DNA from: CAIVAT01 sp037128705
GTDB taxonomy: Bacteria > Bacteroidota > Bacteroidia > Bacteroidales > FEN-979
Reading direction: 5' to 3'
DNA length: 64,000 bases
NCBI GenBank assembly: GCA_037128705.1
Contig: JBAXVX010000014.1
Location: 30,365 to 94,364, forward strand
Shown here: in pieces, positions 16,275 through 25,690 of the stretch
Layout: each line of letters starts with the position of its first letter
Numbering within the stretch: the first letter of the stretch is position 1
Notes under the pieces: model-generated
Seen by the model: only the letters and a program-made list of their open reading frames with translations
The model's database searches: none
What the model was told of the DNA's origin: nothing
Position numbers and translations under genes: made by a program

Positions 16275-18638
16275 TTGATAAATAAATTAATCTTCTCAAT
16301 AATATTGTTGGTTCTGCTTTTTTCTGAGACCCGGGCAAATGGTGATCCAATCGATAAACCCAAAAAATTCTCTATCAGTGGAAAGATCAGGGATCATCAC
16401 AGCGGTGAAGCCCTGCTTGGAGCTACTGTTTTTGTCAAAGAACTGAAAACGGGCACGGTCACTGATTTTTACGGAAATTATTCCCTTACGTTGAATGAAG
16501 GGAACTATACACTTCAGTTTTCCTACATCGGGTATAGCACAGTCGATAAACGGATTGAACTTGTCAAAGACATTCTTTTCACCCTCGAACTTGAACCGCA
16601 ACAGCACCAGCTGAAGGAGGTGGAGATCACGAGTGAAAAAAATGATAAAAATGTTGTTAAACCCGAGATGAGTACCTTCCGGATGGATATCAAGACCATC
16701 CAGCGGATTCCTGCACTGATGGGAGAGGTTGACATTATCAAGGCCATCCAGTTACTTCCCGGGGTGCAGTCGGTAGGCGAAGGATCAAGCGGATTCAGTG
16801 TCCGCGGCGGTGCACCCGATCAGAACCTGATCCTCCTCGACGAAGCCACGGTTTACAATGCATCCCACCTGATGGGTTTTTTCTCTGTATTCAACAACGA
16901 TGCGATCAAGGATGTAAAACTGTACAAGGGCGATATCCCCGCAAATTACGGAGGGCGCCTGGCCTCAGTGCTCGATGTCCGCATGAATGAAGGGAATTCG
17001 AAGAAGTTTGAAGTGAACGGGGGCATCGGGATCATTGCCAGCAGGCTCACGGTCGAAGGGCCCATTGTGAAAGACAAAGCGTCGTTCATCCTTTCAGGAC
17101 GCCGGACCTATGCAGATATTTTCCTTCCGCTCTCTTCCAATAAGGCACTCCAGAACAACCGGCTCTACTTTTATGACCTGAATGCCAAAGTAAACTACCG
17201 GATTAACGACAATAACCAGGTGTTTTTATCAGGCTATTTTGGCAGGGATGTATTTAAAAATGCTTTTGCCGGGATGAAATGGGGCAATGAAACCGCCACC
17301 GTCCGGTGGAATCACCTGTTCACAAAGCAGTTATTTTCAAATTTCTCCCTCATCTACAGCAATTACCTCTATAATCTCGGCACCGCTGAAGGAAACAACA
17401 ACTCCTTCGACTGGGTCTCAAACCTGCGTGATCTTGGTTTAAAAGGCGACTTCAGCTATTACCTGAACACCAAAAACACCATCAAGTTCGGCGCTTCGGT
17501 CATCTACCACATGTTCAACCCGGGATGGGCCAAGGGAACAGGCGACCAGACCGTATTCGCAGATGTGAAGGTCCCCAACAGCTATGCATTTGAAACAGGT
17601 GTCTATGCCAGCAATGAACAAAAATTAGGGGAACACTTTACGGTAAAATACGGATTGCGGTATTCCATGTTCCAGAATACCGGACCGGGGACCGTGTTCC
17701 ATTACGATTCAGCCTACCAGGCCACCGATTCCACCGTCTACAAAGCGGGAGTCCTTTATAATACCTATGTAGGACTGGAACCACGTCTTGGACTGCTTTA
17801 TGATTTTAACAGCAAACATTCGGTAAAAGCAAGCTATGCCAGGACCAACCAGTACCTTCAGCTTGCCCAGAATTCGACCATAGGGACACCGCTCGATATT
17901 TGGTTTCCGGCCAGTCCGAACATCAAACCACAGGTTGCCGACCAGGTTGCCGTAGGTTATTTCAGGAATTTCCGCAGGAATACCATCGAGACCTCTGTGG
18001 AGGCCTATTATAAATGGATGAGAAACGTGGTAGACTTCAAGGATTTTGCCCAGCTGCTACTCAACAACAAACTGGAAGGTGAGATCCGCACCGGGAAGGC
18101 CTGGTCCTATGGGATTGAATTTCTCGTCAGGCTCAATGAAGAGAAGTTTAACGGATGGATCAGTTATACCTACTCCCGGACCTTCCGCCAGATCAATGAG
18201 ATCAATGGCAACAACCCCTACCCTGCGCCATATGACAAGCCAAACAACATTTCGGTTGTCCTGAATTATGTCATCAGCAAGCGTTTTACCGTTTCCGCCA
18301 ACTGGGTTTATGCAACCGGTGCACCGGTTACCTTCCCGACCGGAAGGGCTGAGATCGGGGGAAAGATCGTGCCGATTTATTCTGACCGGAATCAATACCG
18401 GTACCAGGATTACCATCGTCTCGACCTGTCCCTTACCTTCTTCAGCAAGCAGGTCCCCGGCAGGAAGTTCAACTGGGACCTGAATTTTTCGGTATACAAT
18501 GCATACAACCGGCACAATACCTGGTCAATAAATTTCACCCAGGACAACCTGAACCCGAATGTCACTTATGCCGAGAAGGTTTATCTCTTCGGAATTATCC
18601 CTTCTCTTACCTTTAATTTTCATTTCAACAATGATTAG
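16275..18638 (+). CDS. TonB-dependent receptor with N-terminal carboxypeptidase-regulatory-like domain
   Basis: Outer-membrane active transporter of 787 residues. Signal peptide at 1-22; a CarboxypepD_reg-like domain at about 30-115 (ISGKIRDHHSGEALLGATV); the plug at about 130-230 with FSVRGGAPDQNLILLDEA; then a 22-strand barrel region to the C-terminus. The only available start is TTG at 16275, since an in-frame stop lies three codons upstream and no ATG precedes the signal peptide. It overlaps the following DUF4249 gene by 8 bp, the typical receptor/lipoprotein pairing in Bacteroidetes. Substrate unknown. Confidence 0.92.
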   Translation: MINKLIFSIILLVLLFSETRANGDPIDKPKKFSISGKIRDHHSGEALLGATVFVKELKTGTVTDFYGNYSLTLNEGNYTLQFSYIGYSTVDKRIELVKDILFTLELEPQQHQLKEVEITSEKNDKNVVKPEMSTFRMDIKTIQRIPALMGEVDIIKAIQLLPGVQSVGEGSSGFSVRGGAPDQNLILLDEATVYNASHLMGFFSVFNNDAIKDVKLYKGDIPANYGGRLASVLDVRMNEGNSKKFEVNGGIGIIASRLTVEGPIVKDKASFILSGRRTYADIFLPLSSNKALQNNRLYFYDLNAKVNYRINDNNQVFLSGYFGRDVFKNAFAGMKWGNETATVRWNHLFTKQLFSNFSLIYSNYLYNLGTAEGNNNSFDWVSNLRDLGLKGDFSYYLNTKNTIKFGASVIYHMFNPGWAKGTGDQTVFADVKVPNSYAFETGVYASNEQKLGEHFTVKYGLRYSMFQNTGPGTVFHYDSAYQATDSTVYKAGVLYNTYVGLEPRLGLLYDFNSKHSVKASYARTNQYLQLAQNSTIGTPLDIWFPASPNIKPQVADQVAVGYFRNFRRNTIETSVEAYYKWMRNVVDFKDFAQLLLNNKLEGEIRTGKAWSYGIEFLVRLNEEKFNGWISYTYSRTFRQINEINGNNPYPAPYDKPNNISVVLNYVISKRFTVSANWVYATGAPVTFPTGRAEIGGKIVPIYSDRNQYRYQDYHRLDLSLTFFSKQVPGRKFNWDLNFSVYNAYNRHNTWSINFTQDNLNPNVTYAEKVYLFGIIPSLTFNFHFNND

Positions 18639-19476
18639 GAAAATCCTTCATATAGTCGTGCTCGCCTTGCTTACCGCAGCCTGCACTGAGAAAATCGACA
18701 TCAAGCTCGACAACACCTATACCAGGTTGGTGGTGGATGGCAACATTGAATCCGATACCGGGGCCTATTCTGTGACCCTGACCAAGTCGGCCGACTATTT
18801 TTCAAATGAGCCTGTGCCGAAGGTGGTGAATGCGGCAGTATGGATCAATGACGGCATGGATACTTATTTAATGCACGAAACAAAAACAGGCTTCTCGGGG
18901 ATTTACGAAACAGACCCGGATTTTGCGGGTCACAAAGGGAATACCTACACACTTCATGTCGAACTGCCGGAAGCCATTGCCGGAAAATCAAGCTTTGAAG
19001 CTTCCTCCTACCTCCCTTCGGTCACTCACCTCGATTCCATAAGGGCCGTGTTCAATCCCGACATTGGCAAGAAGGGAATCTGGACGATCAAATTGTGGAC
19101 CCAGGAGCCTGGCAATGAGATCAATTTTTATCTTTTCAATCTCTATAAGAACGGCCACCTGCTGACCGACACCATAACGAAAAAGGTCATATCCGATGAT
19201 AAATTCTTTAACGGAAGCTACATGAACGGCGTGGTTGTCATGTATATCAACAATGATCATCAGTGGGAAACCCTCCATATAGGTGACACGGTTATGCTTC
19301 AGATGTCGGGAATTACCAAAGAGTATTATGATTTCATAGACGAGATAAAGCAATCCGGTTTTAACATCCCGTTTTTCAGCGGCCCTCCGGCAAATGCGAA
19401 GGGAAATGTGAACAACGGGGGAGTCGGGTTCTTTGCCGCCTATTCAAACAGTTATGCAAAAACGATCGTGAAATAA
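18631..19476 (+). CDS. DUF4249 lipoprotein, partner of the TonB receptor
   Basis: 281 residues, starting at the ATG at 18631 inside the end of the receptor gene; it gives a lipoprotein signal with Cys18 (LLTAACTEKIDIKL). The longer open frame from 18559 has no signal peptide and is rejected. The sequence after the Cys, LVVDGNIESDTGAYSVTLTK, is the standard DUF4249 beginning, a beta-sandwich domain found next to TonB receptors. It probably caps or assists the receptor at the surface; the ligand is unknown. Confidence 0.88.
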   Translation: MIRKILHIVVLALLTAACTEKIDIKLDNTYTRLVVDGNIESDTGAYSVTLTKSADYFSNEPVPKVVNAAVWINDGMDTYLMHETKTGFSGIYETDPDFAGHKGNTYTLHVELPEAIAGKSSFEASSYLPSVTHLDSIRAVFNPDIGKKGIWTIKLWTQEPGNEINFYLFNLYKNGHLLTDTITKKVISDDKFFNGSYMNGVVVMYINNDHQWETLHIGDTVMLQMSGITKEYYDFIDEIKQSGFNIPFFSGPPANAKGNVNNGGVGFFAAYSNSYAKTIVK

Positions 19477-19552
19477 CGGGCGGTCCAAAGGGATGCGCTT
19501 CCGCTACTTCATGATTCTGGCATTTTACGTGTCAATCCAAACATACATTCAA

Positions 19553-20989
19553 ATGAAAAGAGCACGTTTATCCATGGTATTTTTACAATTCCTTTGCATC
19601 GCCATGCTTATACCGGGGCTTGCCTGGTCGCAGGAAAATGCGAAAAAACTGGTTGGTTCATGGGCCGGGCCCATTAAAATACAGGGAATAGAGATCAGGC
19701 TGGTCATGAATGTTTCTTTCAATGAAGCCGACAGCCTGATCGTCACGTTCGACAGCCCCGATCAGGGAGCAAAAGGAATTCCGACCAGCAAGGTAGCCTT
19801 CAGGGAAGATTCCGTTTTTGTATCCTCAAAAAAAATCGCGGGGAAATTCAGCGGAAAGACCAATGGTGACTTCACCTCCATTTCAGGATCATGGCGGCAA
19901 GGCGGCATGTCATTTCCTCTAACGCTGATCAAACAGGAGAAGCCGGTTACGGTGAACCGGCCCCAGGAACCCACACCTCCGTTCCCTTACCGCTCCGAAG
20001 AGGTTGTCTTCAGAAATAATTTGGGAGGTTTTGATCTTGCCGGGACCCTTACCCTACCTGAAAAAAAGGGCCGTTATCCGGTCGTTATCCTGGTTTCAGG
20101 GTCAGGGCCCCAGAACCGCGATGAAGAATTTCTTCAGCACAAACCTTTTCTTTTGCTGGCTGATTACCTTACCAGGCAAGGGATGGCCATGCTCCGCTAT
20201 GATGACCGCGGGATAGGCAAATCGGGCGGAGTATTCAAAACAGCCACCACCCTCGATTTTGCGACTGATGCGGAAGCCGCACTCGATTTTTTAAAGAAGC
20301 AACCTGAGATTGATACCACCCGCATTGGCCTTTTGGGCCACAGTGAAGGCGGAATCATTGCCCCCATTGTCGCATCACGGCATCCGGAGGTGGCCTTTAT
20401 CATCCTGATGGCCGGACCCGGACTTACCGGAGATCAGATCGTGACCATGCAGGCCGTTCTGATCAGCAGGGCTGAAGGGATGGATGAGCAGACCATCCGG
20501 TTCAATGAAAAATTGAACCGGGATATTTTTTCAGCAGTGAAAAAAAACCTTGATAATGCAAAAGCCGAAAAAAAGATCCGTGCTTTATTCGCTACTGCAG
20601 ATAAAAAATACAGATCGGATACCAGTTACCATAAACTGACGGAAGCAGAATTGGCAGGGCAGATAGCCAACATCACCTCACCCTGGTTTCGTTGCTTTCT
20701 AACCCTCAACCCCGAAGTATATCTTTCGCAGGTAAAGTGCCCCGTGCTGGCCATCAGTGGCAGCCTCGACCTCCAGGTCCCTCCCAGGGAGAATCTTCAG
20801 GCAATTGAAAAAGCACTGATCTTCGGGGGGAACTCCCGCTACACCATAGAAGAACTTCCGGGATTGAACCATCTTTTTCAGACAGCTAAAACCGGAAGTC
20901 CATCAGAATATTCAAAAATTGAAGAGACCATTTCACCCGCGTCCCTTGAGGTGATCGGAAAGTGGATTCGAATGACCATTGACGAATGA
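19553..20989 (+). CDS. Secreted alpha/beta hydrolase
   Basis: 478 residues from the ATG at 19553 (MKRARLSMVFLQ), which starts the signal peptide ending near LAWSQ; the 20 codons upstream in frame add a second hydrophobic stretch and are less likely. Residues 25-130 form an N-terminal lipocalin-like beta domain (LVGSWAGPIKIQG); the hydrolase domain follows with oxyanion loop VSGSGPQNRDE, nucleophile elbow GHSEGG, and the catalytic His in GLNHLF. This is the architecture of Bacteroidetes periplasmic esterase/peptidase-like hydrolases. The last codons (MTIDE, stop) lie inside a heptad repeat array. Confidence 0.85.
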   Translation: MKRARLSMVFLQFLCIAMLIPGLAWSQENAKKLVGSWAGPIKIQGIEIRLVMNVSFNEADSLIVTFDSPDQGAKGIPTSKVAFREDSVFVSSKKIAGKFSGKTNGDFTSISGSWRQGGMSFPLTLIKQEKPVTVNRPQEPTPPFPYRSEEVVFRNNLGGFDLAGTLTLPEKKGRYPVVILVSGSGPQNRDEEFLQHKPFLLLADYLTRQGMAMLRYDDRGIGKSGGVFKTATTLDFATDAEAALDFLKKQPEIDTTRIGLLGHSEGGIIAPIVASRHPEVAFIILMAGPGLTGDQIVTMQAVLISRAEGMDEQTIRFNEKLNRDIFSAVKKNLDNAKAEKKIRALFATADKKYRSDTSYHKLTEAELAGQIANITSPWFRCFLTLNPEVYLSQVKCPVLAISGSLDLQVPPRENLQAIEKALIFGGNSRYTIEELPGLNHLFQTAKTGSPSEYSKIEETISPASLEVIGKWIRMTIDE

Positions 20990-21004
20990 CGAATGACGAG
21001 TGAC
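20970..21004. repeat. Heptad array, 5 units of GAATGAC, overlapping a stop codon
   Basis: Units in phase: GAATGAC, CATTGAC, GAATGAC, GAATGAC, GAGTGAC. The hydrolase stop TGA (20987-20989) is bases 4-6 of the third unit, so the array encodes the protein's last residues, MTIDE. Confidence 0.9.
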
Positions 21005-21031
21005 TGGGAAATTTCCGATTTACGTTTTTTT

Positions 21032-21087
21032 CACCTTGTCACCTTGTCTCCTTGTTACCCTGTTACCTTGTTACCCTGTCACCTTAT
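21032..21087. repeat. Octad array, 7 units, overlapping the stop codon of the convergent gene
   Basis: Seven 8-bp units on the plus strand: CACCTTGT twice, CTCCTTGT, TACCCTGT, TACCTTGT, TACCCTGT, CACCTTAT. On the coding strand of the Omp28-type gene they read AGGTGACA or GGGTAACA. The TGA stop of that gene (21081-21079) lies in the GGTGACA core. Confidence 0.9.
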
Positions 21088-23181
21088 TATTTGCATCCTC
21101 TTCGCTTCCAGCATCCGGCCATTACTGACCAGCCGGTAAATATATAAACCACTCTGTAACGAGGCGGTATTGATCTCCATTTTCGTTGATCCGGTTTTAA
21201 CCTGGTACGTCGAAAGCTTTCTTCCGACCATATCAGTAATTTCCAGAGTCATTGGATGATCAACAGAAGATAATTCAATGGTGGTATGATCGCAGGCCGG
21301 ATTTGGAAAATTCTGACCAAGACAGGCGGTGCTGTTACCAGGATGTTCATTCACGCCAACCCCTTCCATGAACCAGGCATAGGTTTTACCGATCACGTCG
21401 TTCCTGACATCTGCATTCTGAACCATTTCAAGTCCCACGCCAAAATAGACAACCTTCGCTTCACCCTTGGTTGATTTGACTGCACAGATTTTGGTTTTTG
21501 TGGTATTGTAGTAAAACACGGCGGTGGCATTGTCAAGCGGAGAGATTTGATCGGGGTACATGTTTCCGCCATAGACATCTACAATGTTTGAGGTAGCGGT
21601 GGTTCCATAGATCGGATCATCGGTATTGGCAACCAGTTTATTATTGGCCGAACTTCCATCATCAATAAAGGCAGCTTTCAGATAGCTGGTATATAATTCC
21701 TTTGTTTCAGTTGTACCATGGCTTCCGGAAGCGCCACTCATGATATCCCAGCCAATATCCTGTCCCGATACCAGGAGGTTTCCTCCGCGGTCAACAAATG
21801 CTTTAGCCGCAATGGCTTCCGGGTCAGTAAATGCAGGAAAGGTCCAGGCGCAATTGTAGAAAATATTCAGGACTTCAGTAAGGATGCCGGCGGCATCGGC
21901 CTGAACAAAAATGTTCGATTTGATCGCAGCCAGGTTGTTACATCCGGCAGCAGCCAATCCGGCCAGGTACACATCCTGGTGAAGGGTGGCATAATTGTCG
22001 CCGGCTGCATTGACCAGTAAGGTTTGTACATTCGACATCACCTGCACGGTGATATATTTGGTTGGTGCATTTGGATTATTCACCGAGGAGAGTTCAAAAG
22101 TAAAGGGCTCAAAACTTGCATCAGAACCTGGCGTTACATGAAGAACCAGCGGTTTGGATGTTCCCTTTTCAAGATCGACCAGTGTGCTGTCGGAGAAAGT
22201 TTGTCCGTCAATTTCAAAATCGGAGGTCCAGTCTGATGGCGGATTTGATACAAGTTTTATTTTGAAGGACTCTGTTCCGGCCAGGTTACTGTTGGCCATC
22301 AGGTCGAAATTCGTGATGGCACCTGGCTGTCCAAGTTTCAGGGCAGCATCTGCAGTGGTGATGTCGCCGATGTAGAGGTTGGTTCCGTCAATTGCTGGCA
22401 CCACATCTCCTGTAAGGATCTCCTGATGTCCCTGGGCTACGTACACAGCGACTTCACAGTTTTCCACAACACAGGGAATGTTGTTATACGCAGCAGGAAT
22501 CGTATAGATGTAGTCTCTTTCCACCAATGAACCCTGGGTGGTTGTGGTTACCTCATCCCCCCACTGTCCGGTGAGAAAATAGCGGAGGGCTTCCATATGT
22601 TCATAGTTATTGCCGGCGCCGCCACCCGTCTGCGGACCGAAAATATGGTTTTGAATCAGCGCTACATTGATGAAATTGGAGGGGGTTGTACTGCCGGCAG
22701 TATAATATAATTCCACATGAACAGTCAATTCACGGGAGGTGGCATTATAGGAGGTTTCAACCCCCACATTCACAGGGGAGGCCTGCTGCAGAATGACTTC
22801 AGAGTTTGCCGTCCAGTCGCCACGTCCAAGGGCAGTTGTGGTTCCGGTGAAAACATGCCTGTTAACGGTTCCCGACGGATAGCCTGTAAGTCCGGTCTGA
22901 TTTGCCAGTGCATCGCCAAAGGGAGTACGGAAATCGGGCTCCCCGGCTCCCGGTGTTGCAAATGAGCCCTGGTGAATAGCGACAACAACGGCTCTTCCCG
23001 GATGATTTGCCAGTATGCCTGCAGAAATCACATGTCCTTCAGGACAGTACTGGCAGTGAATGCCAGTATATTCCTCAAGTACAATGTTTTTATTGAGCGG
23101 CTGGGTGGTCACAAGCGTTTGTGACTGGGCTGCAAAAATGCCTGTAATGACAAGGAACAGTGCAGATAAAATTCGTTTCAT
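21079..23181 (-). CDS. Omp28-related secreted protein with T9SS sorting domain
   Basis: 700 residues. Signal peptide at 1-20 (MKRILSALFLVITGIFAAQS); then a thioredoxin-like Omp28 domain with the CxxC of HCQYCPEGH near residues 43-51; then beta-rich regions; and a C-terminal T9SS type A sorting domain beginning QNFPNPACDHTTIELSS and ending in the SGLYIYRLVSNG strand. It should be exported across the outer membrane by the type IX system and attached to the surface. A TAnnTTTG box lies 35 nt before the start. It converges with the alpha/beta hydrolase gene, each ending in its own repeat array. Confidence 0.88.
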   Translation of the reverse strand: MKRILSALFLVITGIFAAQSQTLVTTQPLNKNIVLEEYTGIHCQYCPEGHVISAGILANHPGRAVVVAIHQGSFATPGAGEPDFRTPFGDALANQTGLTGYPSGTVNRHVFTGTTTALGRGDWTANSEVILQQASPVNVGVETSYNATSRELTVHVELYYTAGSTTPSNFINVALIQNHIFGPQTGGGAGNNYEHMEALRYFLTGQWGDEVTTTTQGSLVERDYIYTIPAAYNNIPCVVENCEVAVYVAQGHQEILTGDVVPAIDGTNLYIGDITTADAALKLGQPGAITNFDLMANSNLAGTESFKIKLVSNPPSDWTSDFEIDGQTFSDSTLVDLEKGTSKPLVLHVTPGSDASFEPFTFELSSVNNPNAPTKYITVQVMSNVQTLLVNAAGDNYATLHQDVYLAGLAAAGCNNLAAIKSNIFVQADAAGILTEVLNIFYNCAWTFPAFTDPEAIAAKAFVDRGGNLLVSGQDIGWDIMSGASGSHGTTETKELYTSYLKAAFIDDGSSANNKLVANTDDPIYGTTATSNIVDVYGGNMYPDQISPLDNATAVFYYNTTKTKICAVKSTKGEAKVVYFGVGLEMVQNADVRNDVIGKTYAWFMEGVGVNEHPGNSTACLGQNFPNPACDHTTIELSSVDHPMTLEITDMVGRKLSTYQVKTGSTKMEINTASLQSGLYIYRLVSNGRMLEAKRMQIIR

Positions 23182-23216
23182 GTTTTTGAATTGAAGTTAG
23201 AAATGGTAAGACCCGG

Positions 23217-23224
23217 CAAATATA
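23217..23224 (-). promoter_or_regulatory. TAnnTTTG -7 box before the Omp28-type gene
   Basis: TATATTTG on the minus strand, 35 nt before the ATG at 23181. The nearest TTG-like box is at a non-standard distance. Confidence 0.45.
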
Positions 23225-23290
23225 AATATAATTCAATTGTAAGGGTTGACCCATGACAAAAATCGAGTCGGCTGATTTCTGATTAATCGC

Positions 23291-23298
23291 TATCTTTG
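23291..23298 (+). promoter_or_regulatory. TAnnTTTG -7 box before purB
   Basis: TATCTTTG in the 139-bp divergent gap, 34 nt before the purB ATG at 23333. No clear -33 box. Confidence 0.5.
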
Positions 23299-23332
23299 CT
23301 TTACCGATATCGGTTTAATCATGCACCATCCT

Positions 23333-24682
23333 ATGGAAAAAACAACTGAGGCCATCTCCCCTGTCGACGGCCGGTACAGATCCATTGCAGAGCCCCTGGC
23401 CGCCTATTTCTCCGAAGGCGCTATCATCCGTTACAGGATCCTGGTTGAAGTGGAGTACTTCATCGCCCTGTGTAAGATTCCCCTTCCCCAGCTAAAGGGA
23501 TTTGAAAAAAAACTTTTCCCGAAACTCCGGAACATATATGAAAAATTCGATCAGAACGATGCCGCACGGGTGAAGGAGATCGAAAAGGTGACGAACCATG
23601 ACGTAAAGGCCATCGAATATTTCGTAAAGGAGCAGTTTGATTTGCTCGGAGTTGGCCAGTTCAAGGAGTTCATTCATTTCGGGCTTACTTCACAGGACAT
23701 CAACAACACCGCATTTCCGCTGGCATTGCGCGATGCCTACCACGATATCATCGAGCCGGCGATTGAAGCCGTTTATTTAGACCTGCTTGCACGTTCAAGG
23801 GAATGGAAAATGGTCCCGATGCTTGCGCGGACCCACGGGCAGCCTGCTTCACCGACTACGGTGGGAAAGGAACTCTATGTCTTTGTCGAAAGACTCGGGA
23901 TGCAACTCGCCCTGATCGAAACAATTCCCGTTTCGGCAAAATTCGGTGGTGCTACCGGCAACTTCAATGCACACCAGGTCGCCTATCCGGCCATCGATTG
24001 GGTTAAGTTCGCCAATAAATTTGTCAATGGCACCCTTGGACTGGAACGCTGCCAGACAACGACACAGATCGAGCATTACGACAACATGGCGGCCTTCTTT
24101 GACAACATGAAACGGATCAACACGATTTTGATTGACCTTGACCGCGATCTGTGGACCTATATTTCGATGGATTATTTTAAACAAAAAGTAAAGGAATCTG
24201 AAACAGGATCCTCCACCATGCCGCATAAAATAAATCCCATCGATTTTGAGAATTCAGAGGGAAACCTGGGCCTCGCCAATGCGCTGTTTGAACATTTTTC
24301 CATCAAACTTCCTGTTTCCCGGTTACAGCGTGATCTCACCGATTCAACCGTGATCCGGAATATCGGCGTTCCCATGGCCCATACCCTGATTGCCTATAAA
24401 TCACTGCTGAAAGGGCTGAACAAACTGATTTTAAATGAAGTGAAGATCAAATCCGACCTTGAGGCCAGCTGGGCTGTTGTTTCCGAAGCCATTCAGACCA
24501 TCCTGCGACGTGAAGGATATCCCAATCCCTACGAAACGCTGAAGGATCTGACGCGCGGGCAGGAAGGGGTCACCAAAAATTCCATTCACGCCTTCATCGA
24601 CGGGCTGAAGGTTTCCAAAAAGGTGAAAGATGAGCTGAAGGCGATCACGCCGTTGAATTATATCGGGGTGATTGATTTTTAG
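23333..24682 (+). CDS. purB: Adenylosuccinate lyase
   Basis: Acts twice in purine synthesis, releasing fumarate from SAICAR and from adenylosuccinate. 449 residues from the ATG at 23333 (MEKTTEAISPVDGRY), which aligns with the usual beginning; an ATG four codons earlier is possible. The family signature TGSSTMPHKINPIDFENSEG (catalytic Ser loop) and the FGLTSQDINNTA substrate-binding segment are intact, as is the ARTHGQPASPTT motif with the general-acid His. Eight 8-bp repeat units follow the stop. Confidence 0.97.
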   Translation: MEKTTEAISPVDGRYRSIAEPLAAYFSEGAIIRYRILVEVEYFIALCKIPLPQLKGFEKKLFPKLRNIYEKFDQNDAARVKEIEKVTNHDVKAIEYFVKEQFDLLGVGQFKEFIHFGLTSQDINNTAFPLALRDAYHDIIEPAIEAVYLDLLARSREWKMVPMLARTHGQPASPTTVGKELYVFVERLGMQLALIETIPVSAKFGGATGNFNAHQVAYPAIDWVKFANKFVNGTLGLERCQTTTQIEHYDNMAAFFDNMKRINTILIDLDRDLWTYISMDYFKQKVKESETGSSTMPHKINPIDFENSEGNLGLANALFEHFSIKLPVSRLQRDLTDSTVIRNIGVPMAHTLIAYKSLLKGLNKLILNEVKIKSDLEASWAVVSEAIQTILRREGYPNPYETLKDLTRGQEGVTKNSIHAFIDGLKVSKKVKDELKAITPLNYIGVIDF

Positions 24683-24690
24683 GGAAAAGG

Positions 24691-24754
24691 GTAACAGGGT
24701 AACAGGGTAACAGGGTAATGAAGTGATGGAGTAATGTAGTAATGTAGTAATGAA
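24691..24754. repeat. Octad array, 8 units, running from purB into a start codon
   Basis: In phase: GTAACAGG three times, then GTAATGAA, GTGATGGA, GTAATGTA twice, GTAATGAA. It begins 8 bp after the purB stop. The last unit contains the ATG (24750) of the next gene; the two GTAATGTA units each make a minimal ATG-TAG frame. Confidence 0.9.
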
Positions 24755-25622
24755 GGTTTCGGGGTTTACGTTTGTTCGCAATGCCATCAAATTCGACTAC
24801 CCGGTGGTGGAATCGATCAGGTCGGTTTTGCCTGTTTGTGACGAGTTTATTGTGGCTGTGGGTAACTCTGAGGATGATACCAGGAACCTGGTACTTTCCA
24901 TCGGTGATCCGAAAATCAGGATCATTGACACCGTTTGGGATGACACGCTCCGTGAAGGCGGACGTGTTCTGGCCATCGAAACCGACAAGGCGTTCGATGC
25001 CATTGCCCCCGACAGCACCTGGGCCTTTTATATCCAGGCCGATGAGGTGGTCCATGAGAAATACCTTCCGTCGATCGTGGCGGCGATGAAAAAATGGGAA
25101 CATGTGCCTGAAGTGGATGGACTGGTGTTGAATTACACCCATTTCTGGGGATCCTACCGGTTTACCGGCGACTCCCGGCAATGGTACAGGCGCGAAGTGA
25201 GGATTATCAGGAATGACAAGCGAATCCGCTCCTATCTCGATGCCCAGGGGTTCAGGAAAGATGGAAAAAAACTGAATGTTGCGCCGGTTGACGCCTTCAT
25301 TTATCACTATGGATGGGTCAAACCCCCTATGGCCCAGCAAGCCAAACAGCAAACATTTCACCGCTACTGGCATAATGACCGCTGGATCGAAAAAACAGTA
25401 TCAAAATCGGCTGAGTATGATTATTCGGGCATGAATTTTCTTTCATCCTTCACGGCGACCCACCCGCAGGTCATGAATGACCGAATTGTACGGCAGAATT
25501 GGGAATTCAATCCAGACAAGTCAAAAAAAAGACACTCTTTTTCATCAGCCATCCTCCATTGCATTGAAAAAATGACAGGCTGGAGGATGGGAGAGTATAA
25601 GAATTACAGGATCAGGAAATAA
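24750..25622 (+). CDS. Glycosyltransferase, family 2-like
   Basis: 290 residues starting MKVSGFTFVRNAIKFDYPV, the standard beginning of a Bacteroidetes family related to GT2 enzymes, with VCDEFIVAVGNSEDDT as the nucleotide-binding strand and FYIQADEVVHEKY carrying the DxD-like acidic site (QADE). A C-terminal basic region follows. No membrane helix. Probably transfers a sugar in envelope glycan synthesis; donor and acceptor unknown. The start codon lies within the repeat array that follows purB. Confidence 0.82.
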   Translation: MKVSGFTFVRNAIKFDYPVVESIRSVLPVCDEFIVAVGNSEDDTRNLVLSIGDPKIRIIDTVWDDTLREGGRVLAIETDKAFDAIAPDSTWAFYIQADEVVHEKYLPSIVAAMKKWEHVPEVDGLVLNYTHFWGSYRFTGDSRQWYRREVRIIRNDKRIRSYLDAQGFRKDGKKLNVAPVDAFIYHYGWVKPPMAQQAKQQTFHRYWHNDRWIEKTVSKSAEYDYSGMNFLSSFTATHPQVMNDRIVRQNWEFNPDKSKKRHSFSSAILHCIEKMTGWRMGEYKNYRIRK

Positions 25623-25626
25623 AATC

Positions 25627-25645
25627 GTGACGCGTGATGCGTGAC
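25627..25645. repeat. Short heptad array, 2.7 units of GTGACGC
   Basis: GTGACGC, GTGATGC, GTGAC, beginning 4 bp after the stop of the glycosyltransferase gene. Same family as the arrays at 8026 and 42044. Confidence 0.75.
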
Positions 25646-25665
25646 AAAATTCACCATTTCTTTTT

Positions 25666-25673
25666 TATCTTTG
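25666..25673 (+). promoter_or_regulatory. TAnnTTTG -7 box before the DUF5606 gene
   Basis: TATCTTTG, 17 nt before the ATG at 25691, just after the short heptad array. Confidence 0.5.
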
Positions 25674-25690
25674 CAGAAAACTAACATGTC

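Noticed and set aside
24645..25373. Minus-strand frame of 242 codons
   Set aside because: Antisense of purB and the glycosyltransferase; its repetitive N- and C-terminal residues come from reading the octad array.
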